Source: a virus | Reading direction: 5' to 3' (one strand) | DNA length: 21,446 bases | Virus record (IMG/VR): IMGVR_UViG_3300042445_001215 | Span: 1 to 21,446 of that record | In this document: in pieces, positions 5,927 through 14,300 of the stretch | Layout: each line of letters starts with the position of its first letter | Numbering within the stretch: the first letter of the stretch is position 1 | Notes under the pieces: generated by a model | Databases searched by the model: none | Seen by the model: only the letters and a program-made list of their open reading frames with translations | What the model was told of the DNA's origin: nothing | Program-made: the position numbers and the translations under genes

Positions 5927-6796
5927 TTACTTGCTTAAAGATTCTATAATAGATTCTACATTAAAGATTTCATCTTCACTATTATATGGAAATTCAATAA
6001 GATCTCCAGCAATATTGAATTTAGATAAATAAGCATTTTTTAATTCAGGCTTATTTGTAAATTGATTTGCTACAATGTTAGTATGTAAATCATAACCAAA
6101 TACTTCTGGTTTATTTGTTACCCAACAAACTGTTGATGGTAAACTTAAAGCACTTGCCGCATGTTGTGCAAAACTATCTATTAGTAATCTTTTATTACTT
6201 AAAGTTAATAATACACAAAGTCCTCTAAATGATTCAGATACAGGAATAGTATCTGTATAACCTATTTGATCTTCTCTTTTAATATGCACAATATTATAAT
6301 CATTTTTAAAATGATTAATAATTTTAACTATTGCTGCAGAAGGAATATCTCTAGCCCAAGAATATTTATGTTCTGTTTGAGCTCCACCATTTGTCTGTAA
6401 CAACAAAACTGGTCTATCACTTGCAAATTTGTTTTGAAAATATTGTAATTCTCTTGTAGTAAGATTAATTACTGGTTGTTCTCCATTATATGGAATATCA
6501 AACATTTCACACCAAGTCTTAATTAAGTGTTCATTTTGTTTAATATGATTAGTATGCAAATAAGGATCATTAGCAAATATCAAAAAGTTTTTACCATTAA
6601 TATACTCATCATAAAAATAAGATAGTCCTTGAAATGTAAAAGATCTATAGACATCTTTATTGTTCAAAAATACATCAGGATAACCCGATACTACTAATAA
6701 GTTTGCTTCAGGAAATTTTTTCTTAATTGCTGAGCAAACAGCGGTGGCCATGATACATTTGCCCATGCCACCGCTAATTTGAAATACTATATTCAT
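5927..6796 (-). CDS. GT9-like (heptosyltransferase fold) glycosyltransferase
   Basis: 289 aa from the ATG at 6796. The frame extends to a TTG at 6823, but that codon lies inside the -7 box of the promoter, so the longer form is rejected. The N-terminus MNIVFQISGGMGKCIMATAV gives the first beta strand and Gly-rich loop of GT-B family 9 enzymes, followed by KKKFPEANLLVVSGYPDVF. The C-terminal half has the donor-site region (LLIDSFAQHAASALSLPSTVCW), like the 'D(S)..HhAaaL..P.v.lfG' pattern of ADP-heptose transferases. It probably adds a sugar to an LPS-like or virion glycan. As the first gene of the sulfation operon it may build the acceptor for the sulfotransferase. The sugar is unknown. Confidence 0.75.
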   Translation of the reverse strand: MNIVFQISGGMGKCIMATAVCSAIKKKFPEANLLVVSGYPDVFLNNKDVYRSFTFQGLSYFYDEYINGKNFLIFANDPYLHTNHIKQNEHLIKTWCEMFDIPYNGEQPVINLTTRELQYFQNKFASDRPVLLLQTNGGAQTEHKYSWARDIPSAAIVKIINHFKNDYNIVHIKREDQIGYTDTIPVSESFRGLCVLLTLSNKRLLIDSFAQHAASALSLPSTVCWVTNKPEVFGYDLHTNIVANQFTNKPELKNAYLSKFNIAGDLIEFPYNSEDEIFNVESIIESLSK

Positions 6797-6820
6797 TGGT
6801 TTCTGTTTTAATAACAGATA

Positions 6821-6849
6821 CAAATATAATATATTTTTTTATTCTGCAA
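6821..6849 (-). promoter_or_regulatory. Bacteroidetes-type promoter for the glycan/sulfation operon
   Basis: Minus-strand TATATTTG (6821-6828) matches the host -7 box and a TTG at 6847-6849 lies 18 bases upstream. It overlaps the stop codon of the preceding tail-region gene and the predicted transcript starts about 15-20 bases before the ATG at 6796. It would let the host polymerase drive the sulfation genes independently of the tail operon. Confidence 0.6.
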
Positions 6850-7186
6850 CTACTTCTGGTGCAGTTGAAATTGTATATGCTTCTAATTCAGCAACTAAAG
6901 CATCAATCAATGTAATGTCTAAATCTTTAAACTCAACTCTGAATCCTTTATCTTCTTTTGTTTTAGGCAAAAAACTTGCGTTCATATCATTGAATAAGTT
7001 AATTGCATGAAAATCAGTTGATGATACTACATCAGTTGGTTTTAATGAATATACATTTTGAATAACTGCATTTAATGTTGTTAAAGCTGTTGAAGGAACT
7101 TGTTTGTTTAAATCTTTTCCGATTAATTGAGTTGTTCCAAACCCAAAAATATGGATTGTACCCCATGTTTTTTCTACTGTTGCCAT
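6839..7186 (-). CDS. Small protein downstream of the repeat adhesin
   Basis: 115 aa, begins MATVEKTWGTIHIFGFG and has mixed alpha/beta character with an acidic C-terminal helix (DALVAELEAY). It has no signal peptide, membrane helix or catalytic motif. It follows the YadA-like adhesin gene by 18 bases and closes the tail block. Several tail genes in this window are followed by an unrelated protein of 100-117 aa, which suggests fibre-assembly chaperones or fibre accessory proteins. This is inference from position only. Confidence 0.65.
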   Translation of the reverse strand: MATVEKTWGTIHIFGFGTTQLIGKDLNKQVPSTALTTLNAVIQNVYSLKPTDVVSSTDFHAINLFNDMNASFLPKTKEDKGFRVEFKDLDITLIDALVAELEAYTISTAPEVVAE

Positions 7187-7204
7187 TTTTTATTATTTAA
7201 TTAT

Positions 7205-8845
7205 TTATACTATTGTTAAAATTCCCGCATTACTATAAACTGCACCGATTGGTAAACCCGCTGATGAAGTTGGTATATTCATTATTGAAAGGTTATTTAC
7301 AAATGTTGTGTTTTCTCTATCAGATGTTATATTTGCACCTACAATATAAGAGCATTTAGTACAAGCTAGATTATTTTCACCACCTAAAATTCCCGAATAA
7401 GTATTATCAGCTGTGTTTCCTCTTCCTCCTCCAATTGTTGAATAACATCCACTTGCTGTGTTGCAATAACCACCACTTATTGTTGAGCGATTTTCACTTG
7501 CTGTGTTACTTTTACCACCTCCAATTGTTGATATATAACCACATGCTGTATTACATCTACCACCACCTACTGTTGAATAATATCCACTTGCTGTGTTACC
7601 ATATCCACCACTAATTGTTGAATAATAAAGTCCACTAGCATTATTACCATAACCGCCACTAACTGTTGAACTCTCACCACTTGCTGTGTTCATATATCCA
7701 CCACCAATAAATGACTTACCGCCACTTGCCGTGTTGACAAATCCACCACCAACTGTTGAATAGCAACCACTTGCCGTATTATTTTGTCCACCACCAATAA
7801 ATGAACAATTTCCACTTACTGTGTTTTGTCTTCCACCGACAATAGAAGCACTACCACCGCTAACAATATTAACATAACCACCACTTATTGTTGAACAAAA
7901 TGTATATGAACTAATTGTATTACAATAACCACCACTTATTGTTGATAAATATCCACTATTTGAATTATATTTACCTCCAACAACTGCTGAAAAATCACAA
8001 CTAGCTGTATTAGAATTGCCTCCACCGACAACAGAATCACGACCACTAGCTGTGTTTGATTGTCCACCACTTACAGTTGACCTATCGGCACTAGCTGTAT
8101 TATGTATACCTCCACTAACGGTTGAAGCATAACTACTTGCAGTATTTGAATAACCACCACTTATTGTAGAATAAACTCTATCTGCTGTGTTATTGTGACC
8201 TCCACTAATGGTTGAATATGCTGTATAGTTGATTGTATTATTTAGTCCTCCACTAATAGTATTGTTTTTATGAGTACTATCACTTGCATTAATTTGATTA
8301 CATATTCCTCCACCTATTGTTGAAGCATAACTACTAATTGTATTATGATAACCTCCACTTAATGTAGAAGCAAAGCTATTTGTATTATTACAGTAACCTC
8401 CACTTATTGTAGATTTATATCCACTTGCCGTATTAAACCCACCGCCACTAATTGTTGCTTTATAGCCACTAGCTGTGTTTCCTTGACCACCTCCAACAGA
8501 TGACATAGTACCACTTGATGTGTTTGTAGAACCACCTCCAACAGATGAACAACTACCACTTGCTGTGTTTGATAAACCACCACTTATTGTTGAACCACAA
8601 CCACTAACTGTATTACAATAACCACCACTAATGGTTGAATAATAGTTGCTAGCTGTATTACAATAACCACCACTTATTGTTGAATAATAGCCACTAGCTG
8701 TATTTGTTTTACCTAATGCAGTAGAATATTCACCACTAGCACAATTTGAATTGCCAATACGTCTTGATGAACCCGTTCCGCTATCTAAGTCTATAATACT
8801 AGTAGTACCTCCACCACCTCCGGATATTTGTATAAGTGTACTCAT
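7205..8845 (-). CDS. Tail adhesin built of about 30 YadA-head-like 15-residue repeats
   Basis: 546 aa. After a Gly-rich N-terminus (MSTLIQISGGGGGTTS) residues 48-505 are about 30 copies of a 15-residue unit with consensus NTASGxYSTISGGxx. This is the pattern of trimeric-autotransporter head (left-handed beta-roll) repeats. A few units are longer (16, 17 and 20 residues). Cys residues recur at fixed positions (GGYC, SGC), unusual for such a fold. The C-terminal 41 residues are non-repetitive (SIMNIPTSSAGLPIGAVYSN), typical of phage fibre tips. There is no signal peptide or autotransporter barrel, so this is a virion fibre and not a secreted adhesin. It likely forms a trimer that binds the host surface. 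Confidence 0.8.
   Translation of the reverse strand: MSTLIQISGGGGGTTSIIDLDSGTGSSRRIGNSNCASGEYSTALGKTNTASGYYSTISGGYCNTASNYYSTISGGYCNTVSGCGSTISGGLSNTASGSCSSVGGGSTNTSSGTMSSVGGGQGNTASGYKATISGGGFNTASGYKSTISGGYCNNTNSFASTLSGGYHNTISSYASTIGGGICNQINASDSTHKNNTISGGLNNTINYTAYSTISGGHNNTADRVYSTISGGYSNTASSYASTVSGGIHNTASADRSTVSGGQSNTASGRDSVVGGGNSNTASCDFSAVVGGKYNSNSGYLSTISGGYCNTISSYTFCSTISGGYVNIVSGGSASIVGGRQNTVSGNCSFIGGGQNNTASGCYSTVGGGFVNTASGGKSFIGGGYMNTASGESSTVSGGYGNNASGLYYSTISGGYGNTASGYYSTVGGGRCNTACGYISTIGGGKSNTASENRSTISGGYCNTASGCYSTIGGGRGNTADNTYSGILGGENNLACTKCSYIVGANITSDRENTTFVNNLSIMNIPTSSAGLPIGAVYSNAGILTIV
7331..8704 (-). repeat. About 30 imperfect 45-bp tandem repeats inside the adhesin gene
   Basis: The DNA repeats with a 45-bp period matching the 15-residue protein unit; recurring 10-15 bp words such as accaccacttattgttga are seen throughout on the plus strand. 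The array is a natural site for slippage or recombination that would change fibre length. Confidence 0.8.
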
Positions 8846-8848
8846 GTT

Positions 8849-9202
8849 TTAAGATATATAAGTTATTACAAATGTTGTTCCTGTAGCATTATAGTTAATG
8901 CTGTTTAAAGTATTGTTTAAAGCTCCCGCATCAAAGTTTACAGTTACTCCTGGCTTAATAATACTGCCAGAAATTGTACCGTCAGCAGCACCTACATTAG
9001 CTATTGAAAAACTAAATGCTCCAGATAAAGTAGTACCTGTTGAAGTACTTAATTCATAATGCGGAACTTTAACTTGTGGAGCTAAGTATGATCCAGATCC
9101 AGATAATGCTGCTAAGATCTTATCTAATCCTAATAACATTTTGTATTGCCACGGAAAGTTATTTCCTTTATTTCCGTAATCTTTAGTATTTCCTATTGAC
9201 AT
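8849..9202 (-). CDS. Beta-rich virion-associated protein
   Basis: 117 aa starting MSIGNTKDYGNKGNNFPWQ. The N-terminal third (KDYGNKGNNFPWQYKMLLGLDKI) resembles a segment often seen in proteins beside tail fibres of Bacteroidetes phages. The rest is Gly/Ser/Thr-rich and beta-strand-like (TGTTLSGAFSFSIANVG), suggesting a small beta-sandwich. It lies between the collagen-like fibre and the repeat adhesin with gaps of 3 and 25 bases. It is probably a fibre connector or accessory protein, with no motif to prove it. Confidence 0.7.
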   Translation of the reverse strand: MSIGNTKDYGNKGNNFPWQYKMLLGLDKILAALSGSGSYLAPQVKVPHYELSTSTGTTLSGAFSFSIANVGAADGTISGSIIKPGVTVNFDAGALNNTLNSINYNATGTTFVITYIS

Positions 9203-9227
9203 AATTATTTGTTTTATTATTTTTTAT

Positions 9228-10217
9228 TTAAACTGAAGCAATATAGGTACCATTAACATATGCTTTACTAATTGTAGTTAATACAACAGGAGTTCCTTGT
9301 ATCCATAAACCTTCTCTAATTGGTGAGTTAGCTCCTCCTGATTGTTTTAAATAATGTAAATCTAATACAGTAGTTATACCTGCAGTATCTGCATTAAGTA
9401 TTGTATGACCTGTACCTGTATCAGGATCTATATTCGGATCTGCCCAAATCCAACCATTAAAATGATTATAACCTATACCAGGTGCAAATGGTAATGCTAC
9501 TTTATATTGACCTGTACCAAAATTAGTAACAGTTGTAAAATCAATCTCTATTACAAAACTAACTAGTAATCCTGATTTAACATAATAAGAATTATAGGTT
9601 GGATAGGTTATTCCACTACCTGTAAAGGTCATACCAGTTGCTTGAAATGTTGGAGAATATCTAACCCAAGTTTCTAATCCTGAAGTTCCACTAATACCTT
9701 GTATTCCTTGAATACCTTGAACTCCTTGAATCCCCTGTACACCTTGATTTCCTTGTACACCTTGGGGACCTTGATCACCTTGAGGTCCTTTAATATCTCC
9801 AGCATCAAACCAAACTGTTCCATTCCAAGTCATTAAAGATCCATCAGATAATAAAATCCAAGCATCACCTATATTGGCACCAGGAAGACTTCCCGCACCT
9901 GCATTAAATGCAGCAAGATCAGCATAGGATCCTAGTATAGTAACTGAATTACCTGCTGTACCTTGAGGTCCTTGATTTCCTTGTATTCCCTGAATTCCTT
10001 GTGAACCCTGAATACCCTGAATACCTTGCGGTCCTTGTGGTCCTACTTGTCCAGGTCCTAACTGAGTAATAAAATCTGCTACAGATATAGCACCAGCTAA
10101 ATAACCGTCATCTCTCCTATTGTCTTTTAATCCAACAGGCAGTAAAGTTTGATTAGGGTCAACAGTAGTTACTACTCTTTTACCTTTAATCCAGCTTATG
10201 AAGTTTAGTATATCCAT
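9228..10217 (-). CDS. Collagen-like tail fibre with shared N-terminal anchor module
   Basis: 329 aa. Residues 1-52 are the shared anchor (MDILNFISWIKG ... TLLPVGLKDNRRDDGYLAG). Two collagen-like Gly-X-Y runs follow, about 53-90 and 145-178, rich in GPQGIQG triplets. Between them sits a compact insert (SYADLAAFNAGAGSLPGANIGDAWILL), and after them a beta-rich C-terminal domain of about 150 residues, probably the receptor-binding tip. Collagen-like runs trimerise and act as shafts in phage fibres. The gene is the first of its unit: a terminator and the TTTTTTGTATATT motif lie just upstream. Confidence 0.85.
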   Translation of the reverse strand: MDILNFISWIKGKRVVTTVDPNQTLLPVGLKDNRRDDGYLAGAISVADFITQLGPGQVGPQGPQGIQGIQGSQGIQGIQGNQGPQGTAGNSVTILGSYADLAAFNAGAGSLPGANIGDAWILLSDGSLMTWNGTVWFDAGDIKGPQGDQGPQGVQGNQGVQGIQGVQGIQGIQGISGTSGLETWVRYSPTFQATGMTFTGSGITYPTYNSYYVKSGLLVSFVIEIDFTTVTNFGTGQYKVALPFAPGIGYNHFNGWIWADPNIDPDTGTGHTILNADTAGITTVLDLHYLKQSGGANSPIREGLWIQGTPVVLTTISKAYVNGTYIASV

Positions 10218-10224
10218 AATAAGT

Positions 10225-10250
10225 TATCTATATACTTAATATACAAAAAA
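10225..10250 (-). promoter_or_regulatory. Recurrent phage promoter-like motif, copy 3
   Basis: On the minus strand TTTTTTGTATATT (238-250 past 10000) and TATAGATA (225-232 past 10000) precede the collagen-like fibre gene, 26 bases from the end of the TTTTTTG block to the ATG. A terminator lies just upstream, so a new transcript must start here. Confidence 0.55.
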
Positions 10251-10263
10251 TTATCTTATAAAC

Positions 10264-10293
10264 CAAAAAACCTTAGATGTTTAAATCTAAGGT
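10264..10293 (-). terminator. Rho-independent terminator after the beta-helix spike unit
   Basis: Minus-strand perfect 9-bp stem ACCTTAGAT/ATCTAAGGT with a 6-base loop, followed by a run of six T (265-270 past 10000). It ends the unit that includes the genes at 10317 and 10631. Confidence 0.85.
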
Positions 10294-10316
10294 CTTCAGG
10301 TTATTGTTTAATTTTA

Positions 10317-10628
10317 TTAACTCAGTTTTAAAAAGTTATCATAAATTTCTTTATTTTTATCAGATAGTGTAGTGTAATCAAGAGTTACTACATCTTCATT
10401 AATAACTTCTGATGTCATTCTACTCATGTCAACATCATCTGTATTATTAATTATAGTTGTAGTATTTGCTGCAAAAATATTTACAAAATCTGCATATGTT
10501 TTTTGATCTTCTATAGATAATGCATCTTTAGTAACTGTATAGCCAACTAATTGATTATCAACTGTTTTAGTAACTAATACTAATTCAATTGTGATATCTG
10601 ATTGACCTGCTGAAATAAATGTATTCAT
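10317..10628 (-). CDS. Small acidic protein after the beta-helix spike
   Basis: 103 aa (MNTFISAGQSDITIELVLVT ...), acidic, with a beta-rich N-terminal half and a helical C-terminal end (SDKNKEIYDNFLKLS). There is no signal, membrane helix or motif. It starts 2 bases after the stop of the spike gene and is followed by a terminator, so the two are co-expressed. A spike-specific chaperone or a capping protein are possible roles; the family is not recognised. Confidence 0.65.
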   Translation of the reverse strand: MNTFISAGQSDITIELVLVTKTVDNQLVGYTVTKDALSIEDQKTYADFVNIFAANTTTIINNTDDVDMSRMTSEVINEDVVTLDYTTLSDKNKEIYDNFLKLS

Positions 10629-10630
10629 AA

Positions 10631-12097
10631 TTATATGTATTGTGGCACTCTTAAGTTTGCCTCTTGAGTAAATCCTGTTGCTGTATATAAACTTGTAATA
10701 GAGTTATTAGGTCTAGTTGCTTGTACGTTAATCATACCTGCACTGGATCCTGCTACACCTGACATAAAAAAGTCTGATGCTAAAGCATTTTGTGAAACTA
10801 CATTGTTAGCATAAACCCTAGAAGAAGCTAAAGTTAAATTAATTGTATTAAATCCTCCAATAGTACTTGCATTATAAATAGTAGAGTTATTTAAAAATAA
10901 ATTTGCATTACCAACACTTATAATTGCATTAACATCTGCTTCATTATTTCTTATAATAGTTGAATCTTTAATATGTGTATTTCCACCATTAACAGAAGCT
11001 ACAATGGAAATTGTACTAATGTTACCTTGTACTAATTGTTTACAACCTACATTTAATAAAGCTCTTTGATTAAGAGCGTAAATATTACCATTCATCCTAA
11101 TTGTATAGGCAGCACCTGACCAATCAGAAATACATCCACTATTAGATCCTAAAAAATAATCACTTACTTCATTATATAAATTACCCGTAATAGTAATTAT
11201 AGAAGTAGCTGCTGCAGCATAAACTACTAAACATTGTTTATAAGATGCATTATTACCATATAATCCTCCATCTTCTATAACTATTGCTGGACACGTAATA
11301 TTTAAATTTCCTGTATATCCACCAATTGCTCCTTGACCTCTTACATCAATTACACTATAAGGGGCTTTAATAAACTCCTTAACTGTTAAATTAACATCTA
11401 CCTTTCCTCTAACTCTACAACCATTTGCATTATTTGCAACTGTCTTTAAACTATTACAAATAATATTTATCTTAGGTGAATATGAAATTTCACCATTAGT
11501 AATTTGAAAAAATCCGTTAACTGTAGCATTATCTGTTTTATCAAACTCTAAAGTTAATTTACAACCTCTACTTAAAGTAATACTGGCTGAACCTACAAAC
11601 TGAGCATACCCAAATAAACCAGATTCAGCTTGAGGATCTAAACTACTATCGCTTGCACCAGAAGTATAAAATTGTACTCCATTTTCCGCATAGTAATAAA
11701 TTCTATTTCTAAATACAATACCTTCATTATACTGACCTGCTCTCAAATAAATAATAATTGGAATACTAACTCCTAATGCAACAGCAGCAGCAGTAGCAGC
11801 AGCAATAGTTTTATAAGGTTTAGCAAATGAAAATAATTGTGCAGTACTGTCATTACCATATACTAAATCAACATATAGGGTATACGATGTTTTTATATCT
11901 GTAATTCCAGGTACTGGAGTCGGAACTTGTGCTAAAATAGAATCAGCAAAATCACGGTATGTGTTTAATGCTGGTCTATAATTACCATCATAGTTTGGAT
12001 TTCTTACTCCTAATGTAATTAGATCAGTGTCTTGTGGTACATCCACAATAGCTTTTAATTTAATTAGATCAGGATAATTTGTTAGATTATTTAACAT
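10631..12097 (-). CDS. Tail spike with parallel beta-helix domain
   Basis: 488 aa. Residues 1-55 are a divergent version of the anchor module (VPQDTDLITLGVRNPNYDGN followed by YRPALNTYRDFAD). From about residue 73 the sequence TLYVDLVYGNDSTAQLFSF, AKPYKTIAAATAAA and IIIYLRAGQYNEGI matches the entry of pectate-lyase-like right-handed beta-helices (the 'GNDs...KPykTIqaA' pattern). The rest is a long ladder of short strands with Asn/Gly turns (SGNLNIT, NIYALNQR, NLFLNNSTIYN). Such spikes bind, and sometimes cut, surface polysaccharide. No catalytic residues can be assigned, so enzymatic activity is open. Confidence 0.75.
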   Translation of the reverse strand: MLNNLTNYPDLIKLKAIVDVPQDTDLITLGVRNPNYDGNYRPALNTYRDFADSILAQVPTPVPGITDIKTSYTLYVDLVYGNDSTAQLFSFAKPYKTIAAATAAAVALGVSIPIIIYLRAGQYNEGIVFRNRIYYYAENGVQFYTSGASDSSLDPQAESGLFGYAQFVGSASITLSRGCKLTLEFDKTDNATVNGFFQITNGEISYSPKINIICNSLKTVANNANGCRVRGKVDVNLTVKEFIKAPYSVIDVRGQGAIGGYTGNLNITCPAIVIEDGGLYGNNASYKQCLVVYAAAATSIITITGNLYNEVSDYFLGSNSGCISDWSGAAYTIRMNGNIYALNQRALLNVGCKQLVQGNISTISIVASVNGGNTHIKDSTIIRNNEADVNAIISVGNANLFLNNSTIYNASTIGGFNTINLTLASSRVYANNVVSQNALASDFFMSGVAGSSAGMINVQATRPNNSITSLYTATGFTQEANLRVPQYI

Positions 12098-12108
12098 ACT
12101 TTCTAAAT

Positions 12109-12414
12109 TTAAAATCTGATTTGTTTATGTTCTCCATTAACTCTACAGTTTAAAATACCATTACTTCCAGATACATTCATATTGATAAATGCATATAGAT
12201 CTCCTTCTTTTAATACTGGCTTATGAGCATTGTATAAAGCAACTAATTCAGTTACGTCTTCAACATTAACAAATGAGTTATCTCTAACTGAAGCAATCAA
12301 CTCAGTTTTTTCTACTGAATCTTCTCCCTCAATAACTGATAATTGTTCTTCTGTTAATTTAAGTGCTTGGTTTTCTTTCCAAACTCCTTCTTCTTGTGAT
12401 GTGTAATTTTTCAT
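12109..12414 (-). CDS. Small acidic protein between two fibre genes
   Basis: 101 aa, begins MKNYTSQEEGVWKENQALKL. It has an acidic helical N-terminal half and a C-terminal half with strands (EGDLYAFINMNVSGSNGILN). Two bases separate it from the upstream fibre gene and 11 from the spike gene. It carries no known motif. Position and size match the other proteins of about 100 aa that alternate with fibre genes here. Confidence 0.65.
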   Translation of the reverse strand: MKNYTSQEEGVWKENQALKLTEEQLSVIEGEDSVEKTELIASVRDNSFVNVEDVTELVALYNAHKPVLKEGDLYAFINMNVSGSNGILNCRVNGEHKQIRF

Positions 12415-12416
12415 AA

Positions 12417-13496
12417 TTATAATGTTATTAATGCGTCTGCATAATTAATACAAGCTACTACTTTTCCTGTTCCTGATACAGAAAAGTTTCCATCTATTGC
12501 AGATGTGCCATAAAGTTTTGAATAATATAAAGTTCCAATTACATTTGTTCCAAAAGACCCTAATTGAGCAACGCAGTTAAACCCTGTTCCTGAAAAAACA
12601 GGTGTTCCAGATCCAAATTTATTAGCAAATGAATATGCTTGTGCTGTACAATTTTTAAATACTCCAGTAGATTGATAAAAACCAAATGAATTATCTCTTG
12701 CTTTACAATCAGTAAACGTACCACCAGCCTCTCCTAAACCAAATATTGGATTTGATCCAAAACAATTATCTACTCCAGTGCATCCAATAAATGTACCTAT
12801 TGCTCTTGGATCACCAAAACCTAAATAACTTATACCAATTGGTCCTGATACTGATCCTCCTGCAAATGAAAAGTTACCTCCAATACAATTAATGAAATTA
12901 CCAAATACATCACCACCAAATCCAAATGAATAATCACCTCCAACACAAGTATCAAATGTTTGCATATTAGATGAATAATCTATATTAAATCCGGTTTGGA
13001 TACCACCTATATATCCAGCAAGTAATGTGTTTAATCCTTTTAAATATGTAGCTGGTGAACTAACAGATATTCCACTTAAGTAAACATCTGCATCTCCACT
13101 TAAAGATTTAATATCAATATTTTCTGCATCTACAACAAATTGATTATATTGTGTATCAAAAAAGTAAAATCCCGGAGCAACAAAAATAGTAAATCTATTT
13201 GCAGAATTTAAAGGCTCTCCATAAGGAGTAGCTAACTTAGCTGCATCATATGCTGCTTGAAGTTCCAATCCATTTTCTTCTGGAGTAGCTTTATCACCTT
13301 TTACAACAATAAAAGAAGTTCCTTCAAGTCCTCCAGGTACTAAAGCTAAAAAATCTGTAACTGTAATAGCTCCTGCTAAGTACCCGTCATCTCTTCTTCC
13401 GTCTTTAAGACCTACTGGTAAAAGAGTTTTAGATGGATCAACAGTAGTAACTTGTCTACCTCCTTTGATCCAACTAATAAAATTTAAAATATCCAT
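12417..13496 (-). CDS. Tail fibre: shared anchor module plus beta-helix-like repeat domain
   Basis: 359 aa. Residues 1-52 are the anchor module (MDILNFISWIKGGRQVTTVD ...). Residues 60-150 (FIVVKGDKATPEENG, NRFTIFVAPGFYFF) look like the start of a beta-helix. Residues 180-310 carry irregular repeats of the form F-x-N/D-C-x-G/A-x-x-x-SFG (FDTCVGGDYSFGFGG, FINCIGGNFSFAGG, FTDCKARDNSFG, FKNCTAQAYSFA), one per rung of about 22-30 residues. Regular Cys and Phe columns would stack in the core. It is probably a surface-binding fibre; no enzymatic motif is seen. Confidence 0.8.
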   Translation of the reverse strand: MDILNFISWIKGGRQVTTVDPSKTLLPVGLKDGRRDDGYLAGAITVTDFLALVPGGLEGTSFIVVKGDKATPEENGLELQAAYDAAKLATPYGEPLNSANRFTIFVAPGFYFFDTQYNQFVVDAENIDIKSLSGDADVYLSGISVSSPATYLKGLNTLLAGYIGGIQTGFNIDYSSNMQTFDTCVGGDYSFGFGGDVFGNFINCIGGNFSFAGGSVSGPIGISYLGFGDPRAIGTFIGCTGVDNCFGSNPIFGLGEAGGTFTDCKARDNSFGFYQSTGVFKNCTAQAYSFANKFGSGTPVFSGTGFNCVAQLGSFGTNVIGTLYYSKLYGTSAIDGNFSVSGTGKVVACINYADALITL

Positions 13497-13518
13497 GATT
13501 TTATTTGTTTATTATTTG

Positions 13519-14214
13519 TTATGAGTAGACTCTTATTTCTATTGATACATTTTCAAAATTATCTTGTTGTACAAATGAAGTATCAAAATTTCTAACAATT
13601 ATAGCATTATTTTGAAGAACCCCCATAGCTGTATTATTATTTGCGTACAAGGGAACATTATTATTTTTACCACTTCCAATAAATACAAATGTTTTACCAA
13701 CAATAAAAGGACCATTACTTGGAAAAGATGATAATGATAATTTATATTGTCCAGTAGATAAATATCCCCAAGATAAATTTGCATCAATAGTATTCTCTAA
13801 TACTGTTACTACTGGAGCTCCTGTATTGAATAGTAAAGCACTGCCTCCATAACTTATAGGTGTGTCATTATTTATTGCAACAAAATAAGTACCTGGGTCA
13901 TTGTTTGGTGCACCAACATTTAAGAAGTTTCCACCAGGATTTTGAATTTGATAAGTTACTCCTTTTGTTAATGGTCCAGAACTAATTCCAATTGTATTAC
14001 CAAAACCACTCTGTGTTAATAAAGCTGTATACACTTTATATGCAGGTACTGGCGCAAGTTGTGCCGCTAAGTCTGCTACTGTAATAGCACCAGCTAAATA
14101 ACCATCATCTCTTCGGTTATCTTTTAACCCAACAGGTAATAATGTTTGTGTAGGATCAACTGAAGTAACAACTCTGCCACCCTTTATCCAAGAAATAAAA
14201 TTTAAAATATCCAT
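13519..14214 (-). CDS. Short tail fibre with shared anchor module
   Basis: 231 aa. Residues 1-54 are the anchor (MDILNFISWIKGGRVVTSVD ... DDGYLAGAITVADLAAQL). The remaining 175 residues are beta-rich and Gly/Asn-rich (IQNPGGNFLNVGAPNNDPG, KTFVFIGSGKNNNVPLYANN) and form a probable receptor-binding tip. It is the first gene of a unit, preceded by the phage motif and a terminator. No catalytic residues are visible. Confidence 0.8.
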   Translation of the reverse strand: MDILNFISWIKGGRVVTSVDPTQTLLPVGLKDNRRDDGYLAGAITVADLAAQLAPVPAYKVYTALLTQSGFGNTIGISSGPLTKGVTYQIQNPGGNFLNVGAPNNDPGTYFVAINNDTPISYGGSALLFNTGAPVVTVLENTIDANLSWGYLSTGQYKLSLSSFPSNGPFIVGKTFVFIGSGKNNNVPLYANNNTAMGVLQNNAIIVRNFDTSFVQQDNFENVSIEIRVYS

Positions 14215-14235
14215 GATTAATTTTATATATATATA

Positions 14236-14262
14236 TATCTATATTATAATATACAAAAAAAA
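14236..14262 (-). promoter_or_regulatory. Recurrent phage promoter-like motif, copy 2
   Basis: Minus strand: TTTTTTTTGTATATT at 249-262 past 14000, then TATAGATA at 236-243 past 14000, then an (AT)n run before the ATG at 14214. It follows a terminator directly. Confidence 0.55.
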
Positions 14263-14268
14263 TTTCAT

Positions 14269-14296
14269 AAAAAAAAGTCATTCTATTAAAATGACT
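14269..14296 (-). terminator. Rho-independent terminator
   Basis: Minus-strand 7-bp stem AGTCATT/AATGACT with a 7-base loop followed by eight T (269-276 past 14000). It ends transcription from the fibre gene at 14417-15301 after a repeat-bearing tail. Confidence 0.8.
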
Positions 14297-14300
14297 CTTT

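Noticed and set aside
6797-6823. Nine-residue extension of the GT9 protein
   Set aside because: It begins at a TTG that lies within the -7 promoter box; the ATG at 6796 gives the normal start of the first beta strand.
7331-8704. CRISPR-like array
   Set aside because: The repeats have a 45-bp period without distinct spacers, stay in frame and encode a regular 15-residue beta-roll.
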